From NCBI GenBank assembly GCA_036768485.1, contig JAVLUZ010000735.1:124001-188000 (forward strand): a DNA stretch of 64,000 nt, given 5' to 3'. Below are positions 21,523 to 31,859 of the stretch, in pieces. The translations under genes and the position numbers were made by a program. Under the pieces are notes generated by a model that saw only the letters and a program-made list of their open reading frames with translations, did no database searches and had not been told where the DNA came from. The stretch comes from Mermis nigrescens (lineage: Eukaryota; Nematoda; Enoplea; Mermithida; Mermithidae). Every line of letters begins with the position of its first letter. The stretch's first letter is position 1.

Positions 21523-22885
21523 TAGTGATCGACCGGGGCGACTTTTTTGGCCGGGGCCGGGACTGGCCAGGGCCGGGACTGGCCAGGGTGAGACAAGGAA
21601 AATATTATTGAATGACACATACTTGGGGTGGGCATAGGAAAAGAAAAATGCGCGACTGCTGCATTCAGTAGTAAATGGCAAGCGCAAAGTTAGGTGCGCC
21701 TTTTCATATCAAGTTTTATTACTATTTATGTCACAAAAAACAAATTTAGTCCAGTTTTTCATTGTCTGAATCATCAATAAAGTCTATGTCGCTGCTATTA
21801 GCACACTCTATATCATTTGAATCTTCGCTACTGCTACTGCTGCTGAAGCGATTGGATGCAATAGGTATTGGATGTAATAAATGAGACATCACATATTCCC
21901 ATGAGAAGGGAGGGGTATTACCCCCTCAGGGTCCAAGACACAAGTCACTGTCAGACGATTTTTGGTGAAAACCTTTTGAATTTTTTGAACTTAATTTTTT
22001 AGTAGGGCAAAAGTGTACCGACCTAACTGTTAGAATTTCACGAAGTGATACATTATTTTAGAATGTGAGCTAGAGTAAATAGATAAACTATCACTATAAA
22101 ACATGCATGTAATCGCTTAAAATTTTATGAGGGTCCTCAGTTTACATATAACGGCTAGAAATCTAGGGTAGGGGTCCCTCGCCATTTTAGAAGGAAGGGT
22201 TAGCGACTAGATTAAAAATGATAAAAACACATAAAAATAGCCAAAAAAGTGCAGGTTTTTGCCAAAAAATTGGAGAGGGTGGTCAAATATCTTCTGACTT
22301 TCAAGGAAGTTCAAGGCTTCAAAGCGTGGGTGGGGGATGGCCCAAATCCCCTGTCACATGCATATTTCTCGGCTATTTTCAAGGGAAGGGGTAAGCGGCT
22401 CCATTTTTGCAGCCGCTTACCCCTGAAAAATCTTTAAAATGGTAGAATTTGCAATAAGGAATTCTACACCTTTTTACAGTTTTTGTTCTGCAAAAATCTT
22501 TGTACATCTACAAAGACGGTCCTGAAACGTCTTTGTACATCAGCAAAAATCTTCGCCGAATACAAAAAGACCTTGCTTCTAAATGTGATAATTCGGCCTG
22601 AATTTAGTTGATAATATTAGTTCGGCGCAAAGTGCCAAAATTTGTATGAGCTTTTGATGGAATTCACACATAAAACTCGACTGAGAAAGCTAAAACAAGT
22701 TGTACTAAAAATCAGAAATATTACAAAAATTGTAATATGCGAATTAGATCTTGTAATAAACAACACTGCGCTTAGAATGGGAAAATGGAAAAATGTCAAA
22801 TATTCAGAAACCCAAAAACTAGCCAAATACACTACTAAAGGTCGAAAAACTATGTTCTACCACACTGAAATCGTTATGGTACCAT

Positions 22886-23630
22886 TGTGACAAAAGAGTG
22901 ATTTATGTATCTTTTTAAAAGCTTTTCTTTTTCCAAGTAGCTAAACATTTTCTTACTGTATTCAACCTTTTTATCTTCCGCGCGCCTATAATTTTTAAAT
23001 GTATTCGTAAGATATTTTAGAAAAGCTCGTCGAAACGTTTTAGCCTCAACGAGTGAGCGAACATGTTACTCAGTCACGTAATCTGTCAAAATACTTTAAT
23101 CAAAAACTGTACAAAGGCTGACGTATTTTGGAGTCAACAGTCTTTATCGTAAACGAGTAAAGCGAGAACTTACATATCAAGTAGGAGAAGCAAATTAAAA
23201 CGAGGGCCACAGTCAACGCCCTAACAAAGCATAAGCTCCTCGAGGCAAGCTAAATTAAGAAACTAAGTAAAACGTTGAATATAAATGACGAAAGCTCCGA
23301 TCGAAGGCGGAGAGAAGTTGGCGAAATAGTTGAGTTAGTAACGCGATCAGAAATCAGAGGCAGTCGGATCGGATCGGAAGGAGCGAGTAAACTTTAGCGG
23401 AACGGAATAATCGGACGTTATAAGAGTTGAACAGTTTTTCGGAGCTAAGGAGCGAAATTTAAGCGTTAACAATCGAGACGAGCAAACGACATATGTCTAA
23501 CCGGTAAATGATTCGCGTTTCGTAAATTATACATTCAAATTAACGTACTTACCTATTCTTTGTTTATTTTTTCTCCTAATAAAGCATCAAAACCTAATTG
23601 GTTCTTTTCTTTTGTTACCAAGTCGTAACA
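22886..23630 (+). repeat. 5' LTR of the gag-only retrotransposon
   Basis: This 745-bp repeat begins TGTGACAAAAGAGTG and ends AAGTCGTAACA, matching 26043-26789 with about twenty differences counted by eye. It has the usual TG...CA ends and AATAAAGC near the 3' end (23578-23585), a plausible polyadenylation signal. The 4 bp before it, CCAT (22882-22885), are repeated after the 3' LTR. Confidence 0.93.
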
Positions 23631-23635
23631 TTTTC

Positions 23636-23648
23636 TGGCGACCGCGCC
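23636..23648 (+). promoter_or_regulatory. candidate primer-binding site
   Basis: TGGCGACCGCGCC begins five bases after the CA end of the 5' LTR. The TGG start is what a tRNA 3' CCA end would pair with. Which tRNA primes is not decided. Confidence 0.6.
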
Positions 23649-23846
23649 TTTTCGTTAACCTGTGATCTGTCGTAACGCAGGCATAATCAAATCGATCAGA
23701 ATTTTGCTTATTTCGATAATTTTCATACAAAATATTTCCTCAAAAAATCGCTAAAACTGACTAAACGAAAATCAAAGTCAGAAAAAGTAAAGTTAACCGT
23801 TTTTGACGAATTTACGGAAATAATTAAGAACGCTGAAAAATCAGTT

Positions 23847-25199
23847 TTGGTAGATAACGAACATATAAGAAGTATGCCATCAGATAGTGATAAAGAGGAA
23901 AATGATCGTTATATAAATCTAACGCGTGCAATTGATCGCATAGATGAAAAAATTTCAGAAATGAGCACGGACAGACCCCGAGACAGCATACTTGTAAATG
24001 AAATGCGACGCATAGGCATTAGAACGAATGGCATTTTACCAATAAGGCAGCCAACATTATTCACAGGAGCTCTGGGGGAATGTTTCACTGAGTGGCTCGA
24101 AAAGTTGGAAAAATTTATGATTATAAACGGAATAAGACCAGAAGACGATGAAATGCGCCAAGCTTTTCTCGAAGCGCATTTATCAGGTTCAGCATCAGCA
24201 GTTTTTGATGATATTAAACGTAGAGAAAATCCAACTGATTACGAGAGTTTAACAGAATTATTAGCTGGGCGATTCCCCGCTGGCCGCGATAGTGATGTTC
24301 ACCAGCAGCTCTTAATCGAAAGAAAACAGAAGCGTACAGAAAGCACAAATGAGTACATAACATCACTCAAGAAATTAGCACGAGCCGCATACCCAGATTT
24401 GACAGAAGATGCACGTAATCTAATCGTAAAACCAATTTTTCTTAGAGGTATGTTAGCTGAAATCAGAGAAGGAATCAAATATCGTGAATTTACATGCTTA
24501 GACGATGCATGGAAAGCAGCTTTATATGTTGAATTACAACTAGAACGTGAAGAATGTGTTTATGCTAAAGATTACTTAAACACAATTTCTAATTCCAACG
24601 TAAAAACCGAGCTTGATGCAATAAAATCAGAACTGCGACAGATCAAGCAGTTGATACTTTCTAATCAGAATAATTTGATCGACAGAGAGCGATGTATTTA
24701 TTGCAAACGAACGAATCATAAATCAGATTTTTGCTGGTTCAGGCCTCAAATTAAGCCATGCGAGATATGTGGCTGCAGAAATCACGTAACAACTGAATGC
24801 AGATCGCTACTGCATAATGGTGAACAGACAGGCATTCATACACAGCAGCGACCGAACGCCTCGCATAATATGATAAACAGAGACATCAGAACATTCAATC
24901 AGTCAGTAAATATTCGACAAAATAGGAAAGTTAGCACAAACGTGACTAACAAAGATCAGTTAGATAACGACGATCCAAATCTCATTTATCAGTCTCGTAA
25001 CAAAGTACCACCATCAATGGTGCTAAAATCGAACAGAATGATGATAGCTAAAAATCAGAACGTGAATTCCAACGGGCGGACTTTAAACCGTGAGCGAATA
25101 AGCTCATTTACGAATAGTTTTAGCGTTTTAACACCTCAGTCGGAAAGTCAGAAGTACAATGACAGAAAGTCAACACGAAATAATGCGTGTAAATCTTAA
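23847..25199 (+). CDS. gag: retrotransposon Gag with two CCHC zinc knuckles
   Basis: 450 residues, the structural protein that would form the retrotransposon particle and bind its RNA. Residues 70-235 form a gag capsid-like helical domain: FTEWLEKLEKFMIINGI, FLEAHLSGSASAVFDDIKR, LTELLAGRFP, EYITSLKKLARAAYPDL, FLRGMLAEIREGI. Two intact knuckles of the C-x2-C-x4-H-x4-C type follow: CIYCKRTNHKSDFC at 283-296 and CEICGCRNHVTTEC at 305-318. The tail is Asn/Arg/Ser-rich. The first ATG gives this start; the frame is open upstream for a few codons, but no better start was seen. The stop at 25197-25199 overlaps the next frame by 41 nt. The protein looks intact, unlike the Gypsy relics at the left of the window. 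Confidence 0.88.
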   Translation: MVDNEHIRSMPSDSDKEENDRYINLTRAIDRIDEKISEMSTDRPRDSILVNEMRRIGIRTNGILPIRQPTLFTGALGECFTEWLEKLEKFMIINGIRPEDDEMRQAFLEAHLSGSASAVFDDIKRRENPTDYESLTELLAGRFPAGRDSDVHQQLLIERKQKRTESTNEYITSLKKLARAAYPDLTEDARNLIVKPIFLRGMLAEIREGIKYREFTCLDDAWKAALYVELQLEREECVYAKDYLNTISNSNVKTELDAIKSELRQIKQLILSNQNNLIDRERCIYCKRTNHKSDFCWFRPQIKPCEICGCRNHVTTECRSLLHNGEQTGIHTQQRPNASHNMINRDIRTFNQSVNIRQNRKVSTNVTNKDQLDNDDPNLIYQSRNKVPPSMVLKSNRMMIAKNQNVNSNGRTLNRERISSFTNSFSVLTPQSESQKYNDRKSTRNNACKS

Positions 25200-25440
25200 C
25201 GCTATGAATACGTCACAAATGCATAAACAACATGCAGATACAGAGGGCTCATTGCAGCGAGGCACCAAAAATTATAACCGTGCCTTTAGCAGAACTGCTT
25301 CATTGTGTAAAAATACAGGACCGCAAAACAAAAACGGATCTACGTCACGAACTGTAACTGCGAATAAATTAAACTTAATGCAGAAACCGCTGATGAAATT
25401 TAGAAAGCCAAGCATGAGAACGATCATATCTCTCTGCTAA
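25159..25440 (+). CDS. short frame after gag, unknown
   Basis: 93 residues in the +1 frame relative to gag, beginning MTESQHEIMRVNLNAMNTSQ, basic and Asn/Thr/Ser-rich. No domain is recognised. Its start lies 41 nt before the gag stop, and its own stop overlaps the next ATG as TAATG (25438-25442). It could be a frameshift extension of gag, a re-initiated product, or the remains of a longer frame broken by indels. Confidence 0.35.
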   Translation: MTESQHEIMRVNLNAMNTSQMHKQHADTEGSLQRGTKNYNRAFSRTASLCKNTGPQNKNGSTSRTVTANKLNLMQKPLMKFRKPSMRTIISLC

Positions 25441-26177
25441 TGCTCTACATATACGCTTATTTGAATTCAAAATATCTGCAGCCACGTGAAAAATTTTACG
25501 CGTTTTACTCGAGCAGACCCTCGAGTATACGTGTTTCAAAAATTCAGAACGTGCATGAAATACCTGCAGTAGTAGACTTGCATGCAAAAATGGCTAACCA
25601 TAAGTTTATAGTCAGAGCAAATACGGATTTCGCTAGATCGCCCAATCACTCAGATTTCGTTGAATTTTCGCATAAGCCTCTAAAATGCAGAAAAACGAAA
25701 ACCGTAAAGCCGTTCCGTAAAAAACAGATTAGACTGACTTCGAGTTATGAATTAATGCAAAAATGTACCCCAATTAAAATTCGAACTCAAACGAAGCAAA
25801 AATCGTTTCCAAGTAAAACAGAGGGCACCAATCGAGATGTGCCAGGCACACCTGCATCTGTAGGTGCTGCCCACATGCCATGCCGAGCTCCATTAGAGCT
25901 CAGCCCATCGGGGCCGACTTTCCCGGGATCAAACCACCTCGATGATCAAATTGAATTGATGACTCAGACCCGTCGCCCAAGGGATACAACCTTCACCCAT
26001 AGCCGCGTCAAACAAGGGCGTTCGACTTTTGAAGGGCCGGCATGTGACAAAAGAGTGATTTATGTATCTTTTGAAAAGCTTTTCTTTTTCCAAGTAGCTA
26101 AACATTTTCTTACTGTATTCAACCTTTTTATCTTCCGCGCGCCTATAATTTTTAAATGTATTCGTAAGATATTTTAG
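25440..26177 (+). CDS. third frame of the gag-only retrotransposon, unknown
   Basis: 245 residues, basic, starting at the TAATG overlap and in the same frame as gag. It includes FVEFSHKPLKCRKTKTVKPF and RRPRDTTFTHSRVKQGRS, then enters the 3' LTR at 26043, so the last 45 residues are encoded by LTR sequence. No retroviral enzyme motif (DTG/DSG, Y-x-D-D, DDE, HHCC) is present. The region just before the LTR (GAAGGGCCGGCA) may act as the polypurine tract. It might be a collapsed remnant of pol or a novel accessory frame. Coding status is uncertain. Confidence 0.35.
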   Translation: MLYIYAYLNSKYLQPREKFYAFYSSRPSSIRVSKIQNVHEIPAVVDLHAKMANHKFIVRANTDFARSPNHSDFVEFSHKPLKCRKTKTVKPFRKKQIRLTSSYELMQKCTPIKIRTQTKQKSFPSKTEGTNRDVPGTPASVGAAHMPCRAPLELSPSGPTFPGSNHLDDQIELMTQTRRPRDTTFTHSRVKQGRSTFEGPACDKRVIYVSFEKLFFFQVAKHFLTVFNLFIFRAPIIFKCIRKIF

Positions 26178-26789
26178 AAAAGCTCGTCGAAACGTTTTAG
26201 CCTCAACGAGTGAGCGAACATGTTACTCAGTCACGTAATCTGTCAAAATACTTTAATCAAAAACTGTACAAAGGCTGACGTATTTTGGAGTCAACAGTCT
26301 TTATCGTAAACGAGTAAAGCGAGAACTTACATATACCAAAGTAGGAGAAGCGAATTAAAACTAGGGCCGCAGTCAACGCCCTAACAAAGCATAAGCTCCT
26401 CGAGGCAAGCTAAATTAAGAAACTAAGTGAAACGTTGAATATAAATGACAAAAGCTCCGATCGAAGGCGGGGAGAAGTTGACGAAATAGTTGAGTTAGTA
26501 ACGCGATCAGAAATCAGAGGCAGTCGGATCGGATCGGAAGGAGCGAGTAAACTTTAGCGGAACGGAATAATCGGACGTTATAAGAGTTGAACAGTTTTTC
26601 GGAACTAAGGAGCGAAATTAAAGCGTTAGCAATCGAGACGAGCAAAGGACATATGTCTAACCAGTAAATGATTCGCGTTTCATAAATTATACATTCAAAT
26701 TAACATACTTACCTATTCTTTGTTTATTTTTCTCCTAATAAAGCATCAAAACCTAATCGGTTCTTTTCTTTTGTTACCAAGTCGTAACA
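26043..26789 (+). repeat. 3' LTR of the gag-only retrotransposon
   Basis: 747-bp copy of 22886-23630 with the same TGTGAC and CGTAACA ends. CCAT follows at 26790-26793, completing the 4-bp target-site duplication. Confidence 0.93.
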
Positions 26790-26793
26790 CCAT

Positions 26794-27430
26794 ATTGAAG
26801 TATACAAAAATTTTCATGTACAAAACAGTGTTTTTTTGTATTCGCCAAAGATTTTTTTCCGATGTATGAAGAGTTTTCAGGACTATCTTTGTCATGTATA
26901 AAGATTTTTGGGAAGATAAAAACTGTAAAAGGTAAAAAAGGTGTACAATTCCAAAAAAATTTCGGCGCTTTGCTCCGATATGAAAAATTGTCTGTCCTAT
27001 ATATTTTAAAATGGCAAAATTTGTATTTAGAATGGAAAAATGTCAAATTTTTAGGCGCTTTGCGCCGTTTTGAGACAATTTTAGTAATTTTTGGCGTTAG
27101 AAACCCAGAAATTAGCTAAAATATACAATCAAAAGTCAAAATACACTGTTTTACCACACTAAAATCGCTACTGTACCATATTATAGTAACAAAAAATTTG
27201 TGTGTACAAAATGTACAAAGACTTGGGTACCATCTTTGTACATGCAAAAACGGACCGTGTACAAAAAAACACTGGTACAAAATGTACAAAGACTTTTGGG
27301 TACCATTTTTGTTCATGTATATACAAAGGTACGTTGTACAAAAAACACTGTCACATACTGATAGTAGGTATGCGAAAATGTGTATGTTTAAAAATATATT
27401 CGAATAATATTGCTACAAAAATTTGTTAGC
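26794..27430. repeat. AT-rich dispersed module (CTTTGTAC palindrome module)
   Basis: This is a copy of a module seen in several element families. Landmarks in order are TATACAAAAATTT, GAATACAAAAAACAC (inverse), TTTTTGGGAAGATAAAAACT, a GGCGC hairpin (26964), TGTCTGTCCTATATAT, a second hairpin (27053-27065), then ACCATATTATAGTA and repeated TTTGTACATG pieces. It continues the hAT body interrupted by the LTR element. Confidence 0.6.
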
Positions 27431-28169
27431 TCAAACAAAAACCTTTTCGGTGATCTTTGTACAAGCACAATAAGCTCGTACATTAAAATAGGGTCGGCTA
27501 ATAATAGTCCACCACTTAATTTGCTGGTCCTCCAATTTGGGATATCACCCCTCCTCAACTCTGGACCTTAGGAAACTATAGGAGACATATTAAGTTTATC
27601 GGATCGGACGCAATTCTGCAGCGTAGTTTACATTCGCCTATGATTAACCTCCGTCCTAATAACTATTACACAAGAAACGCGTTTTAAAGCACGCGGTTCC
27701 CATTCAATTAAATGTAAAAGTGTTTTTTGTAAAAATAGGTTGTTGAAAACATACAGTTCAACTAGAAATAGAACGTATTTGTCAACTCTAAATCTTTTAG
27801 CCATAGCCATGAATGAATGAGTTAAAAGTAGCATTTAGTTTAAGTAAGTTAAGTGGAGGAATCGAAAACATGCGGATTTTCCAGAACATTTATTCAGTAA
27901 AAGCTCATTTATACGCATTAGCAAAGTTATAACAAGGATTAAGTAAGTATACATATGGTCTAATCAGTACAGCTCTCAAAATTAACACTTGCTCATTGAA
28001 AAATAAGTGCCAGTGTCAAAGCCTGTACAAAATACGAATTACACTAAATTTTTCCCGGCCCCGGCCATCTTTTGACCTTGCCGGGCCGGGGATGCTTAAA
28101 AATGGCCGGGGATGCTTAAAAATGACCGGGGATTGCTGGGGCGGGGCCCGGTCGATCACTACTGGCTCC

Positions 28170-28544
28170 GCTGATAATTTTAAGCTTATTGTTCCTGTGG
28201 CTCGTTCCGATATTTTGAAGTATCATTTCAGTCACAGATATGTGCATCTCATGCGTTTCAAGAATTTTGTAGTCATTCTGGCTTAGAAATAGGAAATTTC
28301 CGCGCTTCGCGCCAGTCTATTCATCTATTTATCAGCTGAATTTAAAACCAAGATTTGGACGATTTTATGAAAATTTTAACTTAAAAATTGAAGATTCTAG
28401 TGCTTATTTTGCAAAATTGCCAGGCTCTGCCCTGATCCCGCTTAGGTGATCTTTATTCTTATTTGTATCTTTATCTTTATCTTCAATCTTTAATCCTAAT
28501 CCTTACCTGATAAAAGACATCAACCAAATTGAAAATGTTCACGT
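28170..28544. other. non-coding spacer
   Basis: A GCGC-TTC-GCGCC-type hairpin lies at about 28299-28310. The piece 28290-28440 (ending CAAAATTGCCAGGCTCTGCC) resembles parts of 49040-49400 and 52620-52740, so it is probably a fragment of a dispersed element. Runs of TTATCTTTATCTTTA follow. Confidence 0.45.
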
Positions 28545-28926
28545 AAATTTACAAAACCTATACTTTGGCGGCATCAACAGCAGGATTTATCTTATAGTGA
28601 ACGATTGAATTTGTTATATCTTGAAAGACTCAAAACTACGGCGTATCTATTTTGACCTTACTTTTGCTTTTAGGATAATTAAGGGACAGTTGCTTTCTGT
28701 TTCAGATTTTTCGAATCTGCACCTTACAGGAGCACTAGGTCAAATAATGACATAAAGTTGTATATTAGAAAATCTCATTTGGATTGTAGAAAGAACGATT
28801 TTGCAAACAGGGTGGCTAGAATTTGGAATACATTGCCACAATGTATTGTTGGCGGCAGAAATTTTAAACAGTTTAGGGTTTTGGTTTCAAAGCTTAATTT
28901 ATTAGAATTTCTTAAGGGGCGTATGT
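28545..28926 (+). pseudogene. non-LTR retrotransposon, C-terminal end of RT protein
   Basis: Plus-strand pieces give YSERLNLLYLERLKT, RIIKGQLLSVSDFSNLHLTG and then KNDFANRVARIWNTLPQCIV, FKQFRVLVSKLNLLEFLKGR and a stop at 28924-28926. This is the typical C-terminus of reverse transcriptase proteins of jockey/CR1/RTE-like LINEs (Y-x-x-R-L-x-x-L-x-L, and F-x-N-R-V-x-x-x-W-N-x-L-P). Frames change between the pieces, and the polymerase core is absent, as expected for a 5'-truncated dead copy. The clade is not resolved. Confidence 0.75.
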
Positions 28927-29161
28927 AAGTGCACTGCCTGTACGCCTTGGCTTTACTTCATACCAATACACTTTACTTTTTTTGCATTTATTTGACAAGT
29001 TTCGCAGCTTTTTATTATTTTTTTGTATGTACCAGTAACCACGTGTCATGCATTTTGACATATGTTTCTATTTGTGAGCGCTTTTTACATTATTGGGTAC
29101 GTAAACTGTAGTATTTAAAGTAACAAACGGCCCATAAATATTATTACTATTATTATTATGA
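28927..29161 (+). repeat. LINE 3' UTR with (TTA)n tail
   Basis: The sequence after the LINE stop is non-coding and ends in TATTATTACTATTATTATTATTATG at about 29138-29160. A short trinucleotide run is a common 3' end for CR1/RTE-type elements. The right boundary is taken there. Confidence 0.5.
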
Positions 29162-29866
29162 AGGTGGGAAGGCGCTTCGGCGCACCATTTCGAACCCTCC
29201 CGCCCGGCCCCGAAAAAGGTTTTACCTTGCGCAAAGTTTGCAGCATTAATAGTGAAAAATTTTCGAAAAAAAATTTTCATATGAATTTCAATTGTTGCAG
29301 CCTGCAGGACGATTCGAAAAGTGTAAAAAAGTCTCTAAATCACACATAAGGTACGTTTTTATCGATTTTTAGAATAAAAAAATCTTTGCATTCGCCCTGG
29401 GATGATGCCTGGCTACGCCTATGACGGCAACTTTATACGATGAATCCACCAATACATGCTCGTTGCCTTAGCGCTGTTTCTATGTACGCGATTAACCGTC
29501 GAAATACTGCTTTCCTTTAAATTTTCCAGATATCAATGAAAAAAGCTCGAAACGAAACAGTCACGTGAGCGGAGGGTATTCCTGTGGCAGGTTAACACCT
29601 ACCCTTTTCTACATCAATTCAAAAAGTATACAAAGCTGTGCCCAGTGCCTGAAATAGTACGCGCTTGCTTCACATATTATCTACGTCTTAGCATGCGCTG
29701 ATCTTATTGGTGACATTTTTAAATGCGTTACTGAGTTAGTGCATAAGTGAGTAGGACAAATGCGTTTTGAGAACGTTTGAATTTTGTATCTATTTAGTGA
29801 TGTGCAAGTATGACTGGCAAATGTTGGAGCCAGCATTTGAAATAAGCTTAAGTAATAGGATACGAG
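29162..29866. other. non-coding spacer, possible fragments of old elements
   Basis: 29162-29230 is a GC-rich piece with CGCTTCGGCGCACC. 29385-29435 has CCTGGGATGATGCCTGGCTA, reminiscent of CCTGGATACAGGCCTGGCTA at 21277-21296. No gene or complete element is seen. Confidence 0.4.
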
Positions 29867-30127
29867 CATAGGTGGGCAGCACCAAAATTCTGGGGAGGGG
29901 CGTAGAATTTTTTAAGATCAAAAAAATGGTCTTAAAAATGGTGGTATGGTGGAAATACGGCATTTTCAAGGTTTTTCATCGAGCACTATCCATTGGCATC
30001 AAAAAATCGCAATAAAACCAAAAATTGTCAAAACTTGAATTCCGGGGGGGGGGGTTATTTCGGTTTCTGAGGAAGAGGGTTTTCGGCCTTTTTGGGGGTG
30101 TACCCCCATACCCCACGTCCATGTGTG
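29867..30127. mobile_element. MITE, family C (CATAGGTGGGC ends)
   Basis: 261 bp between CATAGGTGGGCAGC and CCACGTCCATGTGTG, which form an imperfect TIR. The flanks are GATACGAG and GATGTGAG, a 6-of-8 TSD. The inside has the family's fixed landmarks in inverse order: TCATCGAGCACTATCCATTG, a G-rich tract and CCCCATACCCC. The same family is better preserved at 61976-62236 and 63717-63972. Confidence 0.65.
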
Positions 30128-30135
30128 GATGTGAG

Positions 30136-30523
30136 CAGGCCCGTATCCAGCATTCGGCCAAGAGACGGCGGACCCAGCATAAATTGGTCTATATCTAGGA
30201 AAATTCGACAGGATAGCACGCAAAAATCGCATTTTTCGACGTTTCTCGACCTGCTCTATCCATTAAGATCATAAAATTTGAACTTTTCTGAAAAATTTTT
30301 CTCACTCAAAAAGCTATATATAAAGTGTTATTTTTTTGGTTGCGCTTGAAGTAAAATGAAGGAAAATACTTCGCATTCAACGCGAAGCGCCAAAAATTTA
30401 AAGATTTTACGACAAACACATTCGGTTTTACCATCTTTCCGCGCATCATCTTACCTTTCAAAAATTTTTTTACGGTCATGGGGGAGCGGCTGCCCCCTCC
30501 CGCCCCCATTAAATACGGCCTTG
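30136..30523. mobile_element. short hAT-type MITE (CAGGCCCGTATCC ends)
   Basis: 388 bp between CAGGCCCGTAT and ATACGGCCTTG, with TSD GATGTGAG at left and AATGTGAG at right (7 of 8). It sits directly against the family C MITE, so GATGTGAG serves as the flank of both. It is non-coding apart from accidental frames, and has a degenerate GCGAAGCGCC hairpin at about 30383-30392. An inverted relative lies at 31862-32203. Confidence 0.7.
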
Positions 30524-31663
30524 AATGTGAGTGTGACTTGCATCGCTCGCTTTTTTGACCTATCACTAGAAATTCCATGCTGTGCCTGTCTGCGTACGGC
30601 AGCTTTATTAATTTACAAGGTGCTTTAAATAATAGCAAATCCTCGGTATTATTTATTTAAAAATGAAATTAAATTTTGAAAAATGTTTCAAATAATAATT
30701 TTCTGTTCGTGCTTTGGCGTGAATTTTTGATTATAATTTAATTCATCCGATTACGTTATGACAGTTTAAGTCGGCAATAAAAGTTATTTTCAACCAGGTA
30801 CAGTAGCGCTTTCTATGTGGTAAAAAACGGTTTTTTGACTTTTGGTAGTGTATTTCAGCCACTTTCTGGGCTTCTGACGACAAAAATACTCAAAATATAA
30901 TGCGCTGAAACAGGGAAGTTTGGGGTATCGCGCGCAGAACGGATTAGTGCTAAAAAGTAATGCACTTAGTAATATACTACATATGAAATGTAAAACGAAT
31001 TTGAGTGCCGTCTTTGTATATACATGTGCAAAGGAACCATGTACAAAAACACTGGGGTGAACCTAGTGGTCGACCAAACTTGGAAATTCGATCTGGCCGT
31101 CGGGGCGAGTCAAAAGTAAAAAGATCGGGGTTGGTCTCATAATGTACCTACACCTACCTATTATATTAGCAATGTATATTTTACATAAAATACACATATC
31201 TCATACATAAACACAGAGCATAGGTGTAAAAGGTCAGGGTCGGCAGGGGTGCTGAAATCTCAAAAATCCAAATCAGTTAATTTAACGTTCACGATTTTTT
31301 GCTGTTTTAACGATCAAAATGCTCAAAATAGCCTATAACACGTTTTTTGTGGTAATATCGCATTTTAAAAGCATTCTTAGTCCATTTTGATTGCATTATA
31401 TCTTTTTTAACATTAAGAAGTGCAAAAATTTATCAATTTTGGGCGATTTTTGAGTAAATAGTACTTAAAAGTACTAATCTGGCGCGAAACGCCGGAAAAT
31501 TTTTCACGTTTCTACTGCTTTTGACCTCAAAAATGATGCAAAAACGTTAGCTCGGAATCCCGAACATTACCTGTCTGGCCGACCCTTCAGGGAGCAATAC
31601 TTCGTCACCCTCTAAGTCAATATATGGCCTAGAGCCATTTTTAAGGGGCAGCTGCCCCACCCG
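30524..31663. other. non-coding AT-rich DNA with decayed module copies
   Basis: 30795-31060 resembles the CTTTGTAC module (TTTTGACTTTTGGTAGTGTATTT, TCTTTGTATATACATG, ACAAAAACACTGG). A GGCGCGAAACGCC hairpin is at 31481. No gene is seen. Confidence 0.45.
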
Positions 31664-31859
31664 CATATGGGCGTGGGGAGGTTTGGGGAGGTATGCAGAT
31701 CCCAGAATTCAATTTTTGAAATTTTTTTCGTGATTTTTATGCTAATATATAGTGCTCGATGAGGAACGTCCAAAAATGGTGTTTTTAGCCATATCACCAT
31801 TTTTGAGACCACTTGACCTTTAAAAAATGCTGCGAGAATTTCGAGGCTGTCCACCTATG
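31664..31859. mobile_element. MITE, family C, copy without clear TSD
   Basis: CATATGGGCGTGGGGAG at left and GGCTGTCCACCTATG at right are the family ends. The interior carries AATTTTTTTCGTGATTTTTATG, ATAGTGCTCGATGAGGAACG and CCATATCACCATTTTTGAG in the family order. The flanks match at only 5 of 8 positions. It interrupts the inverted CAGGCYCGTATCC element to its right. Confidence 0.6.

Larger units (their letters stand above)
22886..26789 (+). mobile_element. LTR retrotransposon with gag but no recognisable pol
   Basis: Two LTRs of 745 and 747 bp bound a 2.4-kb internal region. The target-site duplication is CCAT (22882-22885 and 26790-26793). The internal region has a primer-binding-like TGGCGACCGCGCC five bases after the 5' LTR, one long gag frame, and two shorter frames with no protease, RT, RNase H or integrase motif. 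The internal region is too short for a full pol. This is therefore a non-autonomous element, or one that lost pol, presumably moved by a related autonomous copy. The similarity of the LTRs suggests a moderately recent insertion into the hAT. Confidence 0.9.
21523..28161. mobile_element. hAT element, CCCCGG family, copy 2, with LTR element inside
   Basis: Left end TAGTGATCGACCGGGGC, right end its inverse (GGTCGATCACTA). The exact 8-bp TSD is CTGGCTCC (21515-21522, 28162-28169). GGCCGGGGC-type repeats lie inside both ends. The body is the reverse complement of copy 1: for example, the stem-loop at 22391-22420 and the tract 27590-27960 mirror 16820-16848 and 15560-15930. Without the 3.9-kb LTR element and its 4-bp duplication the element is about 2.7 kb. 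No hAT transposase is present. Confidence 0.88.
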
